Positions 1 to 8,016 of a DNA stretch of 10,637 bases are shown one piece after another. The translations under genes and the position numbers were made by a program. Origin of the DNA: an uncultured Mucilaginibacter sp. (GTDB lineage: Bacteria; Bacteroidota; Bacteroidia; Sphingobacteriales; Sphingobacteriaceae); NCBI GenBank assembly GCA_946479225.1, contig CAMLFI010000048.1, forward strand, positions 1 to 10,637, written 5' to 3'. Numbering within the stretch: the first letter of the stretch is position 1; the number at the start of each line of letters is the position of its first letter. The notes beneath the pieces are model-generated. The model was not told where the DNA came from. It worked only from the letters and a program-made list of their open reading frames with translations, and searched no databases.

Positions 1-74
1 GGGCTATCCATTAAAACCAAATGTGTCAAAAATTTCTTCTATTGCCGAGAAATATAAGCAAATTAGCATCAATT

Positions 75-2537
75 ATGCTCAGCAACCAATACGCTATTCA
101 ACAGGTTAAGGATATTATTAAAGCCGAAGGCGATATTATTACAGATGATGTAATAAATGTGCTGCTGACAGACAGCCGCAGAATCACCAATGCTGCCGGC
201 GGTTTGTTCTTCGCTTTAAGTGGCAGGCGCAATGGGCATGCTTTTATTGCTGAGGCTTACGCCGCAGGCGTGCGCAACTTTGTAGTGAAACAAGGACCGG
301 AAATAAAGTTGCCTGACGCGAATTTTTTGATAGTACCTGATGTATTAACGGCACTACAGACTCTTGCTACCCATCACCGAGATCGTTTTAACATTGATGT
401 GATAGGCATTACCGGCAGCAACGGCAAAACCATTGTAAAAGAGTGGCTATACCAGTTATTTACGGTTGATAAGAATGTAGTGCGCAACCCTAAGAGCTAT
501 AACTCGCAAATTGGCGTGCCGCTTTCAGTGTGGCAAATGAGCGAAAAGAATGAGCTGGCGATATTTGAAGCGGGCATATCTGTCCCCGGCGAGATGGTGC
601 GGTTGGAAGATATTATAAAGCCATCTATCGGCGTACTTACGCACCTGGGGCCGGCACATAACGAAGGTTTTGAAGATTTCAAGGAAAAGGTATCAGAGAA
701 ACTAAAGTTATTTACCAACTGCCGTTTGGTAATTTACAACTACGACCAGGTAACCGATTATAAAGACCAGATAAAAGCAGAGACCTGCTTTACCTGGAGC
801 CGTACGTTCCGGCAGGCTGATTTGTATGTTTTTAGCGAGACTGTAATTTCAAAAAACTACTACTTAAGGGCAAAATACAAAGAGCAGGAAATCGAGTGCC
901 TTGTTCCGTTTATTGATGAGGCCTCTGTAGAAAATGCAATAACCTGCTGGGCAACTATGCTTGCAATGGGTTATACCCCTGTTGAGGCTGATAAGCGTAT
1001 TGAGCGGCTTAGTCCGGTGAGTATGCGCCTTGAACTTAAAACCGGCACAAACGATTGCTCTGTTATTGATGATACTTATAATTCTGATATACAATCGTTG
1101 GAAATAGCGCTTAACTTTTTAAATCAACAAAATCAGCATAAAAAAAAGACGCTGATACTTTCTGATATATTCCAGTCTGGTTTGCCGGAAGATGTATTGT
1201 ATAAGCAGGTCGCCGAATTAGTTCATAATAAAAATGTAGATAAGTTTATCGGCGTAGGGACGGCCCTTATGAACCGGCAAGACACTATTGACGTTGCAGA
1301 AAAACATTTTTTTGCTGATACAAATGCTTTGCTTAATCATCTCAACAGTTTGAGATTTAGGGACGAGACCATTCTGATAAAAGGTTCCCGCAGTTTTGAA
1401 TTTGAGCGGATAAGCAGATTATTATCGCAGAAAAACCACGAAACTGTGATGGAGATTAACTTGAATGCGCTGCTTAACAATCTGAATTACTATAAAGCCA
1501 AGTTAAAGTCGGGTGTTAAGGTAATGGCTATGGTAAAAGCATTCTCATACGGCAGCGGAACCTTTGAATTGGCCAATATGCTGCAGTATAACAAAGTTGA
1601 TTATCTGGCTGTAGCTTATGCGGATGAGGGAGTTTCTTTACGCCAATCAGGAATCACTTTGCCAATAGCCGTAATGAATACCGAGTATTCTGCTTTTGAC
1701 AAGCTGACAGAGTATAAACTTGAACCTGTGATTTATAGCTTCGGTCTGCTGGATGAGTTTGTAAAGTACGCCCAGCTTAATGAGATATCGGCTTATCCGG
1801 TGCATATTAAAATTGATACCGGCATGCATCGTCTCGGCTTTGAAGAGTTTGAGATAGATACATTATGTGATATGCTGGAGATAAACAAGTATATACGCGT
1901 TAAATCTATTTTTTCTCACTTGGTGGCAAGCGATGCGGCGGAGCATGATGGCTTTACCAAAACGCAGATAAAACGTTTTGAAAAGGCATATAAAAAGATA
2001 GAGGAAGCATTGCGTTATAAAGTGATCAAACATCTGTCGAATACATCGGGCATTACACGGTGGCCCGGTGCGCAATACGATATGGTAAGGCTCGGTATTG
2101 GCCTTTACGGCGTCGACGCGGCAGTACCACCAACAGACAGTGCCTTACAGCCGATTGCTACTTTAAAAACAAGTGTTTCGCAGGTGCGCAAAGTTGCAGC
2201 CGGGGATACAATTGGCTACTCGCGTAAGGGGATAATGGCGGATAACGGGAAAATTGCGACGGTGCGTATTGGCTATGCTGATGGCTATCTAAGGGCTTTC
2301 GGTAACGGCGTTGGCAAAATGATGGTGAACGGAACCCTTGTGCCTACTGTAGGTAATATATCAATGGATATGACCATGATAGACGTTACTGCATTGAATG
2401 TAGAAGAGGGTGACGACGTGATCGTTTTCAATAACGAGTATAGAATAGAAGAACTTGCCACTCAAATAGGCACTATTCCCTATGAAATTTTAACTAATAT
2501 TTCGCAGCGCGTAAAAAGGGTGTACTTTTACGAATAG
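75..2537 (+). CDS. murF/alr: Bifunctional UDP-MurNAc-tripeptide:D-Ala-D-Ala ligase / alanine racemase (MurF-Alr fusion)
   Basis: A cytoplasmic peptidoglycan-precursor enzyme of 820 aa with two domains. The N-terminal Mur ligase (about residues 1-455) would join D-Ala-D-Ala to UDP-MurNAc-tripeptide. It has a DSR motif near the start, the ATP P-loop GITGSNGKT at 111-119 (Lys118), an LGPAHNEGF stretch and a DDTYNSD motif. The C-terminal PLP alanine racemase starts near Met459 and makes D-Ala. It keeps the PLP lysine (K488, in MVKAFSYG), the KIDTGMHRLG motif (K579, R586), the catalytic Tyr of GYSRKG (Y715) and GYADG at 733-737, so both halves look active. Such fusions are known in Bacteroidota; the intermediate step, Ddl, is not in the window. 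I prefer the ATG at 75 over the in-frame ATG at 21, because the extra 18 residues do not resemble a MurF N terminus and homologues, as I remember them, begin near MxSIQQVKxIIKAEG. No Shine-Dalgarno sequence is visible. The DUF502 gene follows after 15 nt. Confidence 0.96.
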   Translation: MLSNQYAIQQVKDIIKAEGDIITDDVINVLLTDSRRITNAAGGLFFALSGRRNGHAFIAEAYAAGVRNFVVKQGPEIKLPDANFLIVPDVLTALQTLATHHRDRFNIDVIGITGSNGKTIVKEWLYQLFTVDKNVVRNPKSYNSQIGVPLSVWQMSEKNELAIFEAGISVPGEMVRLEDIIKPSIGVLTHLGPAHNEGFEDFKEKVSEKLKLFTNCRLVIYNYDQVTDYKDQIKAETCFTWSRTFRQADLYVFSETVISKNYYLRAKYKEQEIECLVPFIDEASVENAITCWATMLAMGYTPVEADKRIERLSPVSMRLELKTGTNDCSVIDDTYNSDIQSLEIALNFLNQQNQHKKKTLILSDIFQSGLPEDVLYKQVAELVHNKNVDKFIGVGTALMNRQDTIDVAEKHFFADTNALLNHLNSLRFRDETILIKGSRSFEFERISRLLSQKNHETVMEINLNALLNNLNYYKAKLKSGVKVMAMVKAFSYGSGTFELANMLQYNKVDYLAVAYADEGVSLRQSGITLPIAVMNTEYSAFDKLTEYKLEPVIYSFGLLDEFVKYAQLNEISAYPVHIKIDTGMHRLGFEEFEIDTLCDMLEINKYIRVKSIFSHLVASDAAEHDGFTKTQIKRFEKAYKKIEEALRYKVIKHLSNTSGITRWPGAQYDMVRLGIGLYGVDAAVPPTDSALQPIATLKTSVSQVRKVAAGDTIGYSRKGIMADNGKIATVRIGYADGYLRAFGNGVGKMMVNGTLVPTVGNISMDMTMIDVTALNVEEGDDVIVFNNEYRIEELATQIGTIPYEILTNISQRVKRVYFYE

Positions 2538-2552
2538 AAATATTTAGAAGAT

Positions 2553-3149
2553 ATGAAGAAGGTAATTGGTGCGTTGTTAAATTATTTTCTGAAAGGTGTT
2601 ATAGTGGTTATACCTATTGGGGCCGCTTTTTTTCTGATCTACTGGGCGGTCTCAACCATTGACAACGCCCTAAACATAAGCGATATTTTTTGGGCCGATA
2701 GCGTAACCGGCAAGCCGCGTTATATACCTGGTTTAGGTATATTGAATGTTTTTGTTTTAATAATGATTGCTGGCGTGTTGGTAACCAATGTGGTTACAGA
2801 TCCTATAAAGAAATGGTTCAACCGGTGGATAAATCGTCTCCCTTTATTCAAATTCCTGTATTCTTCTATAAAAGACCTGACCGTTGCTTTTGTGGGTGAC
2901 GAAAAGAAGTTTAACGAGGCAGTAATTGTTGAAGTGAACGAATTTGGTTTAAAAAAGATCGGTTTTTTGGTGCAAAAAGATCTTGTCAAGCTTGGCTTAC
3001 CGGGTGAGGTGGCGGTTTATTTTCCGTATTCTTATTCTTTTGCTGGCCAGGTTGTTATTATTTCTGCCGATAAAGTAAAACCTCTAGATAAGAACGCCGC
3101 AGATATGATGAAATTTGTTATTTCAGGCGGGGTTAGCGGGCTGGATTAG
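2553..3149 (+). CDS. DUF502 (LIKE-COV type) membrane protein
   Basis: A 198-aa inner-membrane protein of unknown function. Two hydrophobic segments are visible, at about residues 8-32 and 58-81; the second follows the family's IPGLG turn. The rest is a soluble domain of about 115 residues. Typical DUF502 marks are the LPLFKFLYSSIKDLT stretch at about 96-110, a YFPYSYSFAGQ stretch where many relatives have TTPNPTSG, and the C-terminal MKFVISGGV. The family is shared with plant COV proteins; no biochemical role is established that I know of. It starts 15 nt after murF/alr on the same strand, so co-transcription is likely, which makes an envelope role plausible but only by association. Its last 17 nt overlap the end of the convergent MFS gene. 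Confidence 0.88.
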   Translation: MKKVIGALLNYFLKGVIVVIPIGAAFFLIYWAVSTIDNALNISDIFWADSVTGKPRYIPGLGILNVFVLIMIAGVLVTNVVTDPIKKWFNRWINRLPLFKFLYSSIKDLTVAFVGDEKKFNEAVIVEVNEFGLKKIGFLVQKDLVKLGLPGEVAVYFPYSYSFAGQVVIISADKVKPLDKNAADMMKFVISGGVSGLD

Positions 3150-4431
3150 GAACTCCCTTGTGCTTTTTAGCGTCAGATCTTCTGAAATTCCATATTACTA
3201 CAAACACGGCTACCAGCATCATTAAGGCACCTATTAAATAGGAGAAGCCAGGAAAATACCAGGAAGCATCTTTGTTTGTTGACGCATAAAACGTATAACC
3301 AAACAGCAATGGCCCTATAATTACGCTAAGGCTGTTAACAATGGTTATAGCGCCTTGCAGTTCGCCTTGCTCATTTTTTGCAACCTTACTTGTGGCAAGA
3401 GCCTGCAGGGCAGGGCCACCTATTCCGCCAAGACAATAAGGTATCATAAACACATACATCATCCAACCGCGATTGGCAAATGCAATAAGAATAAGGCCCA
3501 TCGCATAGAATAACAAACCGGCAATTATGTTTTTTTGCTGGCCGAATTTGGGAATGGTATAACGGATCAATCCGCCTTGAATGGCTACCAGTAACACACC
3601 AATAAAAATACCCAAAGTACCTACACTGCTCAAGGTCCAGTCGAACTTCTCGAATAAAAAGAAGGATAAGAGATATTCGACGGATTTTTGCGCGATATAA
3701 ACTAAAGTAAATACGCTGATGAGGCCGGCAAGTTCAGGATGCCTTTTGAAAATATCAACAAGCGCTCCAACAGGATTAGCACGTCGCCATTCAAAACTGC
3801 GTCTGTGCTGGGGTTTTAATGATTCCGGTAAAACAAAGAATCCGTATAAAGCATTGAAGAATGCAAAAGCTGCCGCCGCCAGAAATGGAAACTTTATATT
3901 GATGTCTCCCAGATAAGCACCTAAGCCTATTCCTATAATAAAGCCAAACCCGGAAGCAGCGCCCACTAACCCAAAATTTGCAGCACGCTTATGTCCCGTG
4001 CTTATATCGGATATATAAGCGGTGGCTGTAGAGTTACTCGCGCCCGTAACACCTGCTATAAAACGTCCCACAAACAACCATGCGATGGTGGGTGCAAAGG
4101 CCATGAATAAATAATCAATACTGAAGCCTAATAACGAAAAGAGTAGTACGGGGCGTCGCCCATATTTATCACTCAATCCACCTACAACCGAAGCAAATAG
4201 CAACTGCATGCTGGCGTATACAAAGGTGAGCCAGCCGCTATATTTTGAAGCTGTGCTAACATCTACATGTCCAAGTGTTTCTAAAAGCTTGGGTAACACA
4301 GGTATAATTATCCCAAGCCCTAAAACATCAATAAAAATGGTAATAAAAATAAAGCCAAGCGCGGCTGACCGGGTTTTACCGGTTTTTTTTACAGGAATTT
4401 TATTTGATGCAGGCGTTAGCTCTTCAGACAT
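3133..4431 (-). CDS. TetA-like MFS transporter (DHA1 / TCR-Tet group), paralogue A
   Basis: A 432-aa inner-membrane transporter with about 12 hydrophobic segments and a basic cytoplasmic N-terminal tail of about 22 residues. It matches the TetA group closely: FIDVLGLGIIIPVLP in TM1, MFS motif A GGLSDKYGRRPVLL at 84-97, AGVTGASNSTATAYISD in the TM4-5 area, and ANRGWMM...GGIGGPALQAL plus EQGELQGAI in the C-terminal half. Equivalents of TetA(B) Asp15, Asp66 and Asp84 are present as D35, D88 and D106. By hand alignment, Gln261 is kept as Q285, while His257 is L281 and the essential Asp285 is Y309. I therefore call it a drug/metabolite exporter of unknown substrate, not a tetracycline pump. It lies 39 nt downstream of its paralogue B and may have its own promoter in that gap. 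Its end overlaps the DUF502 gene tail to tail. Confidence 0.9.
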   Translation of the reverse strand: MSEELTPASNKIPVKKTGKTRSAALGFIFITIFIDVLGLGIIIPVLPKLLETLGHVDVSTASKYSGWLTFVYASMQLLFASVVGGLSDKYGRRPVLLFSLLGFSIDYLFMAFAPTIAWLFVGRFIAGVTGASNSTATAYISDISTGHKRAANFGLVGAASGFGFIIGIGLGAYLGDINIKFPFLAAAAFAFFNALYGFFVLPESLKPQHRRSFEWRRANPVGALVDIFKRHPELAGLISVFTLVYIAQKSVEYLLSFFLFEKFDWTLSSVGTLGIFIGVLLVAIQGGLIRYTIPKFGQQKNIIAGLLFYAMGLILIAFANRGWMMYVFMIPYCLGGIGGPALQALATSKVAKNEQGELQGAITIVNSLSVIIGPLLFGYTFYASTNKDASWYFPGFSYLIGALMMLVAVFVVIWNFRRSDAKKHKGVPNPAR

Positions 4432-4444
4432 GGGTTTTAAAGCG

Positions 4445-4454
4445 GCGAAGGTAA
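4445..4454 (-). promoter_or_regulatory. Candidate -7 promoter box ahead of MFS paralogue A
   Basis: Read on the minus strand this is TTACCTTCGC, ending 13 nt before the ATG of the transporter. It fits the Bacteroidota TAnnTTTG box with one mismatch and differs by one base from the element ahead of recR. I see no clear TTG -33 element at the usual distance. It would give the second transporter a separate transcript as well as read-through from the upstream paralogue. Confidence 0.4.
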
Positions 4455-4470
4455 ACCATATTAATAACCA

Positions 4471-5700
4471 TTAAGTTAACTTTGTGTTTCTTTTAAAACT
4501 CCTTATAGCTAAAAGCGCACCTACCAACATTAATAAGGATCCTATGGCAAATGGTGCTCCCGGAAAATGTATTTTATTATTGGGGCGGGTAAAGTAATAA
4601 AAGGACTCCGTCATCACTAATGGCCCGAATATAGAACTGAGACTCATTAATCCGGTTAAGCCACCCTGTAGGTTTCCCTGTTCATTCGCCGGCACCTTAT
4701 TGCTCATGTAGCCTTGTATAGCAGGCCCTGCTATACCACCAAGGCAATAAGGTACCAGTATGGCAAACATCATCCAGCCTTTTGTGGCGAATGCAAAGAA
4801 AATTAAGCCGATAGCATACAGTAGTAAGCCTACCCATATACTGCGCTCCTCGCCGAGTTTGGGCAATATTATTCTTATTAAACCACCCTGCACCGTTGCT
4901 ATCATCAAGCCCACAAACCCCAAAGAATAACCAACCCAGTCCTCGTTCCAGTTAAATTTATACATGGTATAAAAAGTCCACACGCTTTGTACAGCTTGTG
5001 CGGCAAAATAAACCAAGAATAAAACCACAGCCAAGCCAACCACTTTATCATATTTCTTCAATTGAAAAACAGATGTAAACGGATTGATCTTTTTAAAGTC
5101 GAGTGGCCGCCTATGTTCAATAGGTAATGATTCGGGCAGCATAAAATATCCATATATTGCATTTGCAAAAGCTAATAAAGCTGCCGCAATAAACGGATAG
5201 TGCATATCGTGTTTACCTAAAACGCCACCAATTACTGGTCCTATAATAAAGCCTAGTCCAAAAGCTACACCGATCATGCCGAAATTTTGGGCACGTTTTT
5301 CAGGCGCGCTTACATCGGCTATATAGGCGGTTGCTGTCGTGAAACTGGCACCGGTAATTCCCGCTACAATTCGCCCTACGAATAACCAGGCGATGGTTGG
5401 TGCAAACGCAGAAAATAAATAGTCTACCCCAAACCCCAATAATGAAAATAACAATACCGGCCTGCGGCCGAATTTATCACTTAGGTTCCCAATTAAAGGA
5501 GCGCAGGCAAATTGCATAATAGCATAAGCGGCCGTGAGCCAGCCTGCATATGCCGAAGCATCGCTAACACTGCCATGAATAAGATGAGCTATTAGCTTGG
5601 GTATAACAGGTATAATAATGCCCAAACCCATTACATCAATAAGTAGGGTGGCAAAAATAAAGCCCAGGCTTGCTTTCTTCTGCTTTTCGGGTAGTTCCAT
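4471..5700 (-). CDS. TetA-like MFS transporter (DHA1 / TCR-Tet group), paralogue B
   Basis: A 409-aa inner-membrane transporter with about 12 hydrophobic segments, tandem paralogue of the next gene downstream. Shared blocks include GLGIIIPV, LSDK(Y/F)GRRPVLLFSLLGF, FAPTIAWLFVGR, the IPYCLGGIG/VPYCLGGIA block and EQG(E/N)LQG. TetA acidic positions 15, 66 and 84 correspond to D22, D75 and D93, and Gln261 to Q271. As in paralogue A, the position of TetA Asp285 is Tyr (Y295) and that of His257 is aliphatic (I267). Proton-coupled export of a small molecule is likely by family, but the substrate cannot be read from the sequence. The start follows the LOG-family stop by 20 nt, so these two genes are probably one transcription unit. 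The N-terminal tail is shorter than in paralogue A, which accounts for part of the length difference. Confidence 0.9.
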   Translation of the reverse strand: MELPEKQKKASLGFIFATLLIDVMGLGIIIPVIPKLIAHLIHGSVSDASAYAGWLTAAYAIMQFACAPLIGNLSDKFGRRPVLLFSLLGFGVDYLFSAFAPTIAWLFVGRIVAGITGASFTTATAYIADVSAPEKRAQNFGMIGVAFGLGFIIGPVIGGVLGKHDMHYPFIAAALLAFANAIYGYFMLPESLPIEHRRPLDFKKINPFTSVFQLKKYDKVVGLAVVLFLVYFAAQAVQSVWTFYTMYKFNWNEDWVGYSLGFVGLMIATVQGGLIRIILPKLGEERSIWVGLLLYAIGLIFFAFATKGWMMFAILVPYCLGGIAGPAIQGYMSNKVPANEQGNLQGGLTGLMSLSSIFGPLVMTESFYYFTRPNNKIHFPGAPFAIGSLLMLVGALLAIRSFKRNTKLT

Positions 5701-5720
5701 TAAATGAGTTAAGTAATTGA

Positions 5721-6428
5721 TTAAAAGTTAGGTTTCAATACATATTTGTCGTAGAAACGGAAAATATGTTCAGTAGCTTCTTCGGCTGTATCAACTAAAC
5801 GGTATAGGTTTAAGTCGTCCGGATGGATATTATGCTCTTTCTCTAACATATTTTTGGCTACCCATTCAAACAGTCCACCCCAATAATCAGTACCTACAAA
5901 TACAATAGGGAAACGGGCTATTTTGCCGGTTTGTATCAAAGTCATCGCCTCAAAAGCCTCGTCCATTGTGCCAAAGCCGCCCGGCAGTACAATAAAGCCT
6001 TGCGAATATTTCATGAACATTACTTTACGCACAAAAAAGTAATCGAACTCCAAAAGCTTGTCCCTGTCAATATACTTGTTGTTGAATTGCTCAAATGGAA
6101 GTTCAATATTTAACCCCACAGATTTACCGCCGGCTTCATAAGCGCCTTTATTAGCCGCCTCCATAATACCCGGGCCGCCGCCTGATATTACCCCGTAACC
6201 TCTTTCTGTAAGCAGGCGGGCAATTTCTTCGGTCATTTTATAGTATAAATGATCTGTTTTAGTACGTGCAGAGCCGAATATGGAAACGCAGGGGCCTATT
6301 TTAGCCAGTTTCTCAAAGCCGTCAACAAATTCGGCCATTATTTTAAATATCTGCCACGAGTCGCTAACTTTTATTTCCTGCCAGTTTTTGTTATCAAACG
6401 CTCTTCGTAATTTTTCGTCTCCGGTCAT
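5721..6428 (-). CDS. LOG / TIGR00730 family Rossmann-fold protein (probable nucleoside-5'-monophosphate phosphoribohydrolase)
   Basis: A 235-aa cytoplasmic protein of the lysine-decarboxylase-like LOG family. Characterised LOG members cleave the N-glycosidic bond of (cytokinin) nucleoside 5'-monophosphates, releasing the base and ribose 5-phosphate; they are not lysine decarboxylases despite older labels. Visible marks are VSIFGSAR at 48-55, SGGGPGIMEAANKGA at 82-96, the RK pair at 134-135 and the signature PGGFGTMDE at 149-157, whose Gly-rich loop and Glu form the active site in solved members. The N-terminal extension of about 45 residues before the Rossmann core, and PGIMEA in place of the short plant-type loop, suggest the longer bacterial subgroup. 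Whether it uses cytokinin nucleotides or general nucleotides such as AMP is not decidable here. Upstream there is 61 nt to the symporter gene; downstream 20 nt to an MFS transporter. No Shine-Dalgarno sequence is seen. Confidence 0.92.
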   Translation of the reverse strand: MTGDEKLRRAFDNKNWQEIKVSDSWQIFKIMAEFVDGFEKLAKIGPCVSIFGSARTKTDHLYYKMTEEIARLLTERGYGVISGGGPGIMEAANKGAYEAGGKSVGLNIELPFEQFNNKYIDRDKLLEFDYFFVRKVMFMKYSQGFIVLPGGFGTMDEAFEAMTLIQTGKIARFPIVFVGTDYWGGLFEWVAKNMLEKEHNIHPDDLNLYRLVDTAEEATEHIFRFYDKYVLKPNF

Positions 6429-6489
6429 ATCTATCTTAAACCTTAATAATGTGTATGTGTTTCAAAAATTCTTTGTCTATAACTGAAGA

Positions 6490-7971
6490 TCAGGCTTTCA
6501 GTGTTGCCTTTTTCGCTGTTGATGTGATAAACAAGCCTATAAAAGTAATCAGGCCGTTTACAAGTATAAGTTCGTTATCAAAGGTATAACCAAAAAGCAC
6601 TGTTGAGTGCGAGCTAAGGTAATAACATATTGCCGGTGATATCAGGCAAATAAATGGCACCAACTTATCCCTTACCTGTCTGCCACCCATAAATAGGCCA
6701 AATGAATACAGACCCAATAAAGGCCCGTATGTGTAGGATGCTACTTTGAAGATAGCATTTACTACCGCTGTATCGTTAATAGCATTAAAAATAACTATTG
6801 TCAACAGCAGCAAAACCGAAAACCCAATGTGAACATAGTGCCTTGTGGCAACATTCTGTTTGCTGTTAGCGTCTTTGCCTTTGTTGAAGTTTAAAAAGTC
6901 AACACAAAAGGATGTGGTAAGCGCCGTAAGCGCGGAGTCCGTTGTTGCAAAGGTTGCCGCTGTAAGGCCCAGCATAAAAACTATTGCTGGTATAACTCCA
7001 AGATATTGCAGTGCGATGGTAGGGTAGAGGTAGTCCGTCTTTTCAACAATAACGCCATATTTTGCAGCATACATATACAACATAGCACCAACACATAAAA
7101 AGAAAATGTTGATCACCACAAACACGCCGGTAAAGCTGAACATGTTTTTTTGCGCTTCGCCGATATTCTTCAAACTAAGATTTTTTTGCATCAGATCCTG
7201 ATCAAGTCCGACCATTCCAATGGTAATAAACATGCCGCCTATGAACTGTTTGCCAATATGAAAATGGCTCGTCATGAAATCATCAAAGAAAAATATTTTT
7301 GAATAGCTGCTGTTTTTTACTGCTTCAACCGCCTCAAAAACACTCATATCAAGGCTTCGGCAAATAAAGTAAATGGATAGAAAAACGGATGATACGAGGA
7401 ACAGCGTTTGCAAGCTATCCGTTATAATAATGGTTTTAAGGCCACCTTTGAACGTATAGGCCCATATCAGCAAAAGACAAATTATTACTGTAGCGAAGAA
7501 CGGAATACCGTAACTATCGAAAATAAAGCGCTGTAAGACAATCACCACCAAATAAAGTCTGAAAGCAGAGCCTATTGTGCGGCTTAGTAAAAATATGCCC
7601 GCCGCAGTTTTATAACTCCAGGTGCCTAACGCATGCTCAATATAACTGTATATCGAGGTGAGTTTCATGCGGTAATACAAAGGCAGTAATATTGTAGCGA
7701 CTATTATGAACCCTGCCGCGTTACCTAAAATGAACTGGAAATAAGCAAACTGATCGCCGCTTGGTGCACCAACCTTGCCAGGCACCGAAATAAAGGTTAC
7801 ACCGCTAAGCGCGGTACCTATCATACCAAAGGCTACTAAATACCATTTTGAGTTGCGGTTAGCAACGAAGAAGGTATCATTGTCTGCTGATTTGCGTGAG
7901 GTGAGCCACGAAATAACAAGTAGTACAAGGAAGTAGCCGATAATGAAGGATAATAATATACCAGACGACAT
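6490..7971 (-). CDS. Sodium:solute symporter (SSS family)
   Basis: A 493-aa inner-membrane Na+-coupled uptake protein, very hydrophobic, with about 13 membrane segments and a length normal for the family. The SSS fold is shown by the broken first core helix around SGVTFISVPG (56-65), the YTFKGGLKT...TDSLQ signature (GG at 176-177, TD at 184-185), the GLDQDLMQKNLSLKN loop after a glycine-rich helix, and the ATTDSALTALTT helix (about 342-353) that supplies the Na2-site hydroxyls in solved relatives. The substrate is unknown; relatives carry sugars, amino acids, sialic acid or pantothenate. It diverges from recR across 58 nt, in which I could not identify a confident promoter for this gene. The LOG-family gene follows on the same strand after 61 nt, so the two may or may not share a transcript. 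Confidence 0.92.
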   Translation of the reverse strand: MSSGILLSFIIGYFLVLLVISWLTSRKSADNDTFFVANRNSKWYLVAFGMIGTALSGVTFISVPGKVGAPSGDQFAYFQFILGNAAGFIIVATILLPLYYRMKLTSIYSYIEHALGTWSYKTAAGIFLLSRTIGSAFRLYLVVIVLQRFIFDSYGIPFFATVIICLLLIWAYTFKGGLKTIIITDSLQTLFLVSSVFLSIYFICRSLDMSVFEAVEAVKNSSYSKIFFFDDFMTSHFHIGKQFIGGMFITIGMVGLDQDLMQKNLSLKNIGEAQKNMFSFTGVFVVINIFFLCVGAMLYMYAAKYGVIVEKTDYLYPTIALQYLGVIPAIVFMLGLTAATFATTDSALTALTTSFCVDFLNFNKGKDANSKQNVATRHYVHIGFSVLLLLTIVIFNAINDTAVVNAIFKVASYTYGPLLGLYSFGLFMGGRQVRDKLVPFICLISPAICYYLSSHSTVLFGYTFDNELILVNGLITFIGLFITSTAKKATLKA

Positions 7972-8016
7972 GTGGTTTGTGTTTAGTTGAACCGTAAGCG
8001 ATTTACCTAATATTTC

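Noticed and set aside
21..74. Upstream in-frame ATG at 21 as the start of murF/alr
   Set aside because: The 18 added residues (MCQKFLLLPRNISKLASI) do not look like a MurF N terminus, while the ATG at 75 leads straight into the usual opening. It cannot be fully excluded without start-site data.
497..2075. Several minus-strand open frames of 60-76 codons within murF/alr
   Set aside because: All are opposite a strongly conserved enzyme and lack domain features or plausible starts; they are frame shadows.
3173..3185. Inverted repeat TCAGA-TCT-TCTGA near the convergent ends as a terminator
   Set aside because: The stem is only 5 bp with a 3-nt loop, lies within MFS coding sequence and has no T tract; it is likely chance.
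4208..4474. Plus-strand open frame of 88 codons across the start of MFS paralogue A
   Set aside because: It is antisense to conserved MFS coding sequence, has no recognisable protein pattern, and covers the intergenic promoter-like element.
3133..5700. Calling the two MFS genes tetracycline resistance determinants
   Set aside because: They are similar to TetA overall, but the Asp285 and His257 positions are not conserved and nothing in the context (no TetR-type regulator, no mobile element) supports a resistance locus.
6429..6489. Promoter or terminator between the symporter and LOG genes
   Set aside because: There is a TTTTTG followed about 17 nt later by TAAGGTTT, but the second part does not match TAnnTTTG, and no hairpin is visible. 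It is too weak to list.
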